Source: Aplectana chamaeleonis
Taxonomy: Eukaryota > Nematoda > Chromadorea > Rhabditida > Cosmocercidae
Assembly: GCA_029168955.1 (NCBI GenBank)
Contig: JAPDOI010001528.1
Span: 62,001-126,000 of the forward strand
Length of the DNA stretch: 64,000 nt
Direction: 5' to 3'
Position numbers and translations under genes: made by a program. The first letter of the stretch is position 1. Each line of letters begins with the position of its first letter. The notes under the pieces were generated by a model. It did not search any database. It saw only the letters and a list, made by a program, of their open reading frames with translations, and was not told the origin of the DNA. Shown here piece after piece: positions 56,879 through 64,000 of this stretch.

Positions 56879-58720
56879 CTCAGGAAGTTGGAGCTCGCCT
56901 TCCGCTAACCAAAAGTCGGGCGGCGCGCAGCACTTCGCGCGGCCCGCTAGCGGAATGGTAGCGGGTGGCGAGCACTGGCATGCTGGCGCTCGCCACCCGC
57001 TCACCACATTACTGCGGCGCGCTCGCAACACCACGTCGGTGCGCTCGCCTAGGGCTGGTCGCCGACGGAAAGATAGCGGGTGGCGAGCTTTGAATGTGGC
57101 TTCCGCTTGAAATTCATGCCATGCTTGAACTTTCGCTTCGATTATCCGGTGTTTTCGTCTGCAAGGGAAGGTGTTCTATGGTTTAGCCCTTGGCCACACC
57201 CATTTTTTCCGTGCCGCCGCTCAGTTTAAACACTAACCCACGGTTCAAAATCAGGAGATTCGTTGCGGCACGAAAACATGGGCGTGGCCAAGTGCGATAT
57301 CATAGAGCCTCCCCCCCCCCTCCTCTGCTGCGATGGCACCGGTTATTCTTTCACAGTAACCCTACATACATATTTTTAAAAATCTCAGCGTCCAGGATTG
57401 TCAAGAATGATTTATTACAATCAGTTTCAAAATAATAAAAAAATCTTAGAACTTCAGGTGTTTCTTCTGATTAAGTTATACCAAATAGAGCCATAATTCT
57501 AATTAACGAAATCACATTTTTCTAAACCTCAACGGAAACCAGGGTGTCCATGTCGATCAAATATGCAAATTATCCAGCCAGTGACGAAACGGATTTTTTT
57601 CTGAAAATATCTTTGTGGCGAGCTGCAGAGGAGGGAAACGGAACCAAAACATCGCCAAGGAGCTTTTTTTCTTGTATATGGAGTTCACTCGGGAAATTCT
57701 TCAATTCCTTATTTCGAATATTCTAATCACTCGGGAAGTTCAATTATTAAACTGCTTGAAATTTAGAGAGTTCGCTCGTTAAACTGTTTGAATAATCAGT
57801 TAGCTTCCTCGGAAACATCTCGCTTTGAACCTTTCGTCACCTTCCTTTCGTCACAGCCGGGCCTGACCCTGCATCCACCCCCCTCCATTTCACCACAGCT
57901 TGGGCTTCCCCCGCACCCCACTCTCTTTTCTCGTTTTTTAGTTCACGATAGTATATTTATAGTGATATGGCCATAAAATCGAAGAGCGGTGAGATTTTAT
58001 CCACAAGCCGCTCTTCTCCGGGGGTCAGCGGCACACTATGAGGTGGGCAGGCAGGTTCACCGGCTATGAATATATACTCGCCGGTAACCTTCACGGCGGC
58101 TGCGTTGGGTAGCTCGTCCAGTGCGTGGGCTGCTCGTGGGTCTCGGAGAGTGGTTGAAACTTCTGATACCGCAAAACGTTTAGGCGTCTAACGAAGACTA
58201 CACTGTCCTAAAAAAAGCAAATCTTAAATTAGGTTGCTTAGATGAGCTATGAAGTGAGCTCGATGGACGAGTTGTCCGTCAGAAGACCGAGTCGTCTGAA
58301 CACAACTTAGCTGATGCTTATTTGTGCACTTATCCTCTGGTTCCGAGTCGAATTGTGACGAAACTATGCACTAAGACCCCCGCAGCCGCCGTGACGCTTC
58401 CCATCGAGTTGAAAATGACTATATCAAGTTTTAACTCAGCAGTATTGCAAAAACAAATCAAACAACAAACAGCAACAGAAGAATAGTGAGAATAGTGAGA
58501 TGTAGGCGAAAATTCGGGAAATGTTGCGAATCACTTTAATGGACGATAGCAATTCAGCGGGCGATTCGCTAGCAAACAGCTCGCGACCCGCTAAACCACC
58601 TCTCCTCGCGCTCGCGACCCGCTATACACATAGCGGGTGGCGAGCTCTTCAAAATGAGAGGTGAGCGGGTGGCGAGCGAGCCCCGAAATGCGCGCGGGTG
58701 GCGAGCTCCGACTTCCTGAG
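56879..58720. mobile_element. TA-flanked element, 1.84 kb, CTCAGGAAGT ends
   Basis: CTCAGGAAGTTGGAGCTCGC and the inverted GCGAGCTCCGACTTCCTGAG are bounded by TA (56877-56878, 58721-58722). Both terminal 200 bp are dense in AGCGGGTGGCGAGC and its complement and are themselves palindromic. The interior has a separate inverted pair (57175-57315: GGCCACACCCAT and ATGGGCGTGGCC) and no recognised transposase. Confidence 0.7.
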
Positions 58721-58891
58721 TACTTCGCTCATATGGGTCTAGACGACCGCGGTCGGTCTCGGTAAAATATATTACGCACATAAGGTTGACCCTTTAGCCG
58801 ACCACTCTGAATTCGTCTATAAGCCTTCATTCTTTGCTGATATGGAGCTAGAACAAGTTACAGATTGGTTTTTTCGGCTGGATAGGCAAAT

Positions 58892-59377
58892 TTAAAGGCA
58901 GTGTTCACAACAACAATCGTTTTTCTGCTTTTCCGCCTATCTTGAAGACGGTCCCATGCTGATTCCAATGATGTTTTTGGAATCGTACAAAACCTTCTAG
59001 GAACGGAGTTATGGTCCCTCAAATAGTTAGCTAGGGAAGCATGGTGGACGAGTTGTCCGAGGCTTGTAGCTTCCGTCTTTTGCGGCCGATGTATGCGAGC
59101 TGACCTGAGTAGAGAGAGAAATTGAGAATGAAGGGAAGGGCTATTGATCGGAAACCGTCGCACATCTTACAATCTTGAGCATTCATTTGTTCACGTCGGT
59201 GGGCGTGGAAAGTGCATCTTTGGTGTGACGAGCTGACGGGTGTCCAACTTTGGGGCCGTAGGGAACCGTTCCGAGCTCATTTTTCTGTTTTTTCAACGTT
59301 AGGGTTGCGCTAGGCCCCGCAGCTGCCGATCTCCACCAAAAAATCAGACATGGTTTTTATCGTGGACACTGCTTTAA
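58892..59377 (+). mobile_element. TTAA MITE, 486 bp, AAAGGCAGTGTTCACGA family (copy 3)
   Basis: TTAAAGGCAGTGTTCACAAC at the left, TTATCGTGGACACTGCTTTA plus A at the right. It is collinear with copy 2 throughout. Confidence 0.9.
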
Positions 59378-60227
59378 CGAAGCTGAAGTCGGCCCGAATG
59401 GTACCGTCCGCCCACGCGGTCCCTCTCCGTGTCCAGCTGGCTTCGCGAAGACATTTTTTGAGCTTGTAAGTCGAATAGCAGGAGTTTTGGACGAATAGTG
59501 AATGATGTCCCAGTCAGCTGTCTGTGGCCGTGGAAGAGTTCACCCAAAAAATGCCTTTTCGGTCGCTCGACGCTCACGCCGACCGCTTGGGTAACCAGTC
59601 TCATTGAGACAGATATGTATAGCCCACTGCGTCGTCTTCCTAGTAGACTGTTCACCTTAGCAAATGCAATTCCAAACACTTTCTTTGAAGGAGCCGTCCT
59701 TTCCCTGTCTGTTCCTCTTGTTCTACTAATCAACCGAGTTTTACTGTGCGACGAGATCCCTAGTCAACGGAGAGTGGGGCTTGTTCATCCTGTTCATGGA
59801 AAGGACTCTAAACAAGATGTTATATACCAACAATTGTCCCATTTGTCTCACAAGCTCCTTATGCAAAGTGTTGGAGTGTAGTTTGTCTTAATGAAGAAAC
59901 CTGCGGAGTTCGAGTCGCGCGCGTTCTTCGCAGCGCTGGGTGGAGCAATATCGATCACCTTCGGCGACTGGGACAACCGTCGCAGCGACGATTATTTTTA
60001 AAAACATTTTTAGTCGCCGCGACAGGGTTGGCGCTCGGCGGCCACTCGCCGGTCGCTGCAACTCTGCAGCCCCTTTGAAAACTGTTCGCTGAAGGCCTCT
60101 GCATAGTCCGGCGGCAATAGTCGCACCACAACGAGGGAGTAAGGGACAGCCACGGAGCTGCGTAGCTGCCCTTTTTCCTTCATAGATTCGGCACGTAATT
60201 CGCCGCTCGACTATGTAGAGGTCTTAT
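59378..60227. other. Non-coding stretch
   Basis: Overlapping open frames on both strands at 59374-59881 show no recognisable domain. The GC-rich block near 59930-60060 (AATATCGATCACC, CGTCGCAGCGAC) loosely resembles sequence at 300-370 and 1640-1830. Confidence 0.35.
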
Positions 60228-60360
60228 GGGTCGTTTATACTTCCGACGCCGAGCGGCGCGGCACAGTGCATCTCTAATTTTGATCAAGCGGCGCGTCACG
60301 ATCGATATTGTAGGATCGCACTTAGCCGCGCCGCTTGGCGGCAGAAGTATAAACGACGCC
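60228..60360. mobile_element. Fold-back MITE with CGTTTATACTTC ends
   Basis: GGGTCGTTTATACTTCCGAC and GCAGAAGTATAAACGACGCC are the inverted ends. GAGCGGCGCGGC pairs with GCCGCGCCGCTT, so most of the 133 bp folds. Confidence 0.8.
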
Positions 60361-60458
60361 TTAGGCCTCTTTCAGGGTTCCATCGCCGCGCGACGAGACG
60401 GGATGATAACCATAAGCATCGCTTAAGATCGCATCGCACGTCAATCTGCATTCAAAAC

Positions 60459-63400
60459 ATGACATTGCGACGTTCCCACTGGGGTCCCGTACATTTTTTA
60501 CGGCGTCCTCCGCACTCCCACTGGGATCCCGTACATTTTATACGGCGTCCAACGCACTCTCACTGGGGTCCCGTACATTTTCTACGGCGTCCTGCGCACT
60601 CCCATTGGGAAACCGCACGCTTTCTAGGACGTCTTGCGCACTCCCGCTGGAGCCCGCACACTTTCTACGACGTCCTGCGCATTCCCACTGGGAGCCCGCA
60701 CACTTTCTACGGCGTCCTGCGCACTCCCATTGGGGGGCCGCACGCTCTCTACGGCGTCCTGCGCACTCCCACTGGGTTACCGCACACCTTCTATGGTGTC
60801 CCGCGCACTCCCACTGGGTTACCGCACACCATATACGGCGTTCTGCACACTCCCACTGGGGTCCCGTACACTTTCTACGGCGTCCTGCGCGCTCCCATTG
60901 GGAACTCGCACACTTTCTACGGCATCCTGCGCACTTTCACTGGGTTACCGCACACCATCTACGGCGTCCTGCACACTCACACTGGGGTCCCGTACATTTT
61001 CTACGGCGTCCTGCGCACTCCCATTGGGAGCTCGCACACTTTCAACGGCATCCTGCGCACTCCCACTGGGTTACCGCACACCATCTACGGCGTCCTGCAC
61101 ACTCACACTGGGGTCCCGTACATTTTCTACGGCGTCCTGCGCACTCCCGTTGGTAGCCAAACTCTTTCTACGGCGTCCTGCGCACTCCCACTGGGTTACC
61201 GCACACTTTCTATGGCGTCCCGCGCATTCCCACTGTGGTCCCGCACACCTTCTATGGCGTCCTGCGCACTCCCACTGGGTTACCGCACACCATCTACGGC
61301 GTCCTGCACACTCACACTGGGGTCCCGTACATTTTCTACGGCGTCCTGCGCACTCCCATTGGGAGCCCGCACACTTTCTACGGCGTCCCGCGCATTCCCA
61401 CTGTGGTCCCGCACACCTTCTATGGCGTCCTGCGCACTCCCACTGGGTTACCGCACACCATCTGCGGCGTCCTGCACACTCACACTGGGGTCCCGTACAC
61501 TTTCTACGGCGTGCTGCGCGCTCCCATTGGGAGCTCGCACACTTTCTACGGCATCCTGCGCACTCCCACTGGGTTACCGCACGCCATCTACGGCGTCCTG
61601 CACACTCACACTGGGGTCCCGTACATTTTCTACGGCGTCCTGCGCACTCCCATTGGGAGCTCGCACACTTTCTACGGCGTCCTGCGCACTCCCACTGGGT
61701 TACCGCACACCATCTACGGCATCCTGCGCACTCCCACTGGGTTACCGCACACCATCTACGGCGTCCTGCACACTCACACTGGGGTCCCGTACATTTTCTA
61801 CGGCGTCCTGCGCACTCCAGTTGGGAGCCCAAACTCTTTCTACGGCGTCCTGCGCACTCCCACTGGGTTACCGCACACTTTCTACGGCGGTCTGCGCACT
61901 CCCATTGGGAGCCCGCACACTTTCTACGGCATCCTGTGCACTCCCATTGGGTAACCGCACACCATCTACGGCGTCCCGCACACTCCCACTGGGGTCCCGT
62001 ACACTCTCTACGGTGTCCTGCGCGCTCCCACTGGGTTACCGCACACCTTCTGCGGCGTTCTGCACACTCACACTGGGGTCCCGTACATTTTCTACGGCGT
62101 CCTGCGCACTCCCATTGAGAGCCCGCACACTTTCTACGGCGTCCCGCGCATTCCCACTGTGGTCCCGCACACCTTCTATGGCGTCCTGCGCACTCCCACT
62201 GGGTTACCGCACACCATCTACGGCGTCCTGCACACTCACACTGGGGTCCCGTACATTTTCTACGGCGTCCTGCGCACTCCCATTGGGAGCTCGCACACTT
62301 TCTACGGCATCCTGCGCACTCCCACTGGGTTACCGCACACCATCTACGGCGTCCTGCACACTCACACTGGGGTCCCGTACATTTTCTACGGCGTCCTGCG
62401 CCCTCCCATTGGGAGCTCGCACACTTTCTACGGCGTCCTCCGCACTCCCACTTGATTACCGCACACCTTCTACGGCGTCCTGCTAACTCCCACTGAGGTC
62501 CCGTACATTTTCTACGGCGTCCTGCGTATTCCCTCTGGGGGGCCGCACACTTTCTGCGGCGTTCCGCGCATTCCCACTGTGGTCCCGCACACCTTCTATG
62601 GCGTCCTGCGCACTCCCACTGGGTTACCGCACACCATCTACGGCGTCCTGCACACTCACACTGGGGTCCCGTACACTTTCTACGGCGTGCTGCGCGCTCC
62701 CATTGGAAGCTCGCACACTTTCTACGGCATCCTGCGCACTCCCACTGGGTTACCGCACGCCATCTACGGCGTCCTGCACACTCACACTGGGGTCCCGTAC
62801 ATTTTCTACGGCGTCCTGCGCACTCCCATTGGGAGCTCGCACACTTTCTACGGCGTCCTGCGCACTCCCACTGGGTTACCGCACACCATCTACGGCGTCC
62901 TGCACACTCACACTGGGGTCCCGTACACTTTCTACGGCGTGCTGCGCGCTCCCATTGGGAGCTCGCACACTTTCTACGGCATCCTGCGCACTCCCACCGG
63001 GTTACCGCACACCATCTACGGCGTCCTGCACTCTCACACTGGGGTCCCGTACATTTTCTACGGCGTCCTGCGCACTCCCATTGGGAGCCCGCACACTTTC
63101 TACGGCGTCCCGCGCATTCCCACTGTGGTCCCGCACACCTTCTATGACGTCCTGCGCACTCCCACTGGGTTACCGCACACCATCTCCGGCGTCCTGCACA
63201 CTCACACTGGGGTCCCGTACATTTTCTACGGCGTCCTGCGCACTCCCATTGGGAGCTCGCACACTTTCTACGGCATCCTGCGCACTCCCACTGGGTTACC
63301 GCACGCCATCTACGGCGTCCTGCACACTCACACTGGGGTCCCGTACATTTTCTACGGCGTCCTGCGCACTCCCATTGGGAGCTCGCACACTTTCTACGGC

Positions 63401-64000
63401 GTCCTGCGCACTCCCACTGGGTTACCGCACACCATCTACGGCGTCCTGCACACTCACACTGGGGTCCCGTACATTTTCTACGGCGTCCTGCGCACTCCCA
63501 TTGGGAGCCCGCACACTTTCTACGGCGTCCCGCGCATTCCCACTGTGGTCCCGCACACCTTCTATGGCGTCCTGCGCACTCCCACTGGGTTACCGCACAC
63601 CATCTACGGCGTCCTGCACACTCACACTGGGGTCCCGTACATTTTCTACGGCGTCCTGCGCACTCCCGTTGGGAGCCCAAACTCTTTCTACGGCGTCCTG
63701 CGCACTCCCACTGGGTTACCGCACACTTTCTACGGCGGTCTGCGCACTCCCATTGGGAGCCCGCACACTTTCTACGGCATCCTGTGCACTCCCATTGGGT
63801 TACCGCACACCATCTACGGCGTCCCGCACACTCCCACTGGGGTCCCGTACACTCTCTACGGTGTCCTGCGCGCTCCCACTGGGTTACCGCACACCTTCTG
63901 CGGCGTTCTGCACACTCCCACTGGGGTCCCGTACACTTTCTACGGCGTGCTGCGCGCTCCCATTGGGAGCTCGCACACTTTCTACGGCATCCTGCGCACT
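60459..64000. repeat. 42-bp satellite array, younger copy with higher-order structure
   Basis: About 84 tandem 42-bp units (TTTCTACGGCGTCCTGCGCA, CTCCCA-TGGG-) run off the right edge. Three unit types alternate as a 126-bp trimer (GGGTTACCGCACACC, GGGGTCCCGTACA, GGGAGCTCGCACA). A longer block containing GTTGGGAGCCCAAACTC at 61820 recurs at 63668, 1,848 bp (44 units) later. Because 42 is divisible by three, several frames stay open for hundreds of codons; these are not taken as genes. Confidence 0.97.

Noticed and set aside
59374..59881. Frames of 119 (minus) and 127 (plus) codons
   Set aside because: They overlap each other and a MITE edge, and no domain or splice signals support either.
60459..62486. 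675-codon frame on the plus strand
   Set aside because: It lies entirely in the 42-bp satellite; all frames are open because the unit length is a multiple of three and units lack stops.
1..64000. CRISPR arrays, tRNA or rRNA genes
   Set aside because: The tandem repeats are satellites without spacers; I saw no tRNA B-box in a cloverleaf context and no rRNA sequence.

Overview
This is eukaryotic DNA, almost certainly from a nematode and perhaps a rhabditid or strongylid (genus not determinable). Reasons: a V-ATPase gene split into short exons with (T/C)TTCAG-type acceptors, a possible trans-splice acceptor just before its first ATG, mariner, Tc-like, CR1-like and TTAA-flanked elements, and no bacterial operon structure. 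Most long open frames here are shadows of repeats.

Layout. 1-10.7 kb: the 5' half of a V-ATPase V0 subunit a gene on the minus strand, eight exons encoding about 264 N-terminal residues and running off the left edge. Its introns are packed with transposons (a fossil mariner, fold-back MITEs, TA- and TTAA-flanked elements). 10.87-12.27 kb: a decayed 42-bp satellite array immediately upstream of that gene. 12.3-18.5 kb: mostly non-coding, with a few MITEs. 18.5-27.3 kb: a dense nest of elements including three copies of a promoter-bearing, RNA-like cassette (A1-A3), a TTAA MITE and a stack of four TA-flanked inverted-repeat elements. 27.7-31.3 kb: hAT-like MITEs, a 1.2-kb fold-back and unidentified candidate exons on the minus strand. 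31.4-37.3 kb: a GC-rich inverted repeat, a related cassette (B), and a 1.84-kb fold-back. 37.4-41.5 kb: an endonuclease/reverse-transcriptase LINE inserted into a CR1-like LINE, with a perfect 12-bp target duplication. 42.2-43.0 kb: cassette C. 43.445-53.532 kb: a giant TA-flanked fold-back element with about 2.4-kb arms that has split the end of a TTAA MITE. One arm alone carries a 1.28-kb mariner. 53.5-60.4 kb: more TTAA and TA MITEs. 60.46-64.0 kb: a younger, higher-order-repeated array of the same 42-bp satellite, in the opposite orientation, running off the right edge.

The main biological signals are: (1) the V-ATPase gene assembled from short exons; (2) five copies, in three diverged families, of a cassette with a TATA box 29-32 bp before a CA(G/C)TCGG start, followed by a covarying hairpin, a second hairpin, an Sm-like T-rich site and a third hairpin; (3) the giant fold-back element, whose insertion can be read at base level; (4) a LINE with a 2A-like motif nested inside another LINE.
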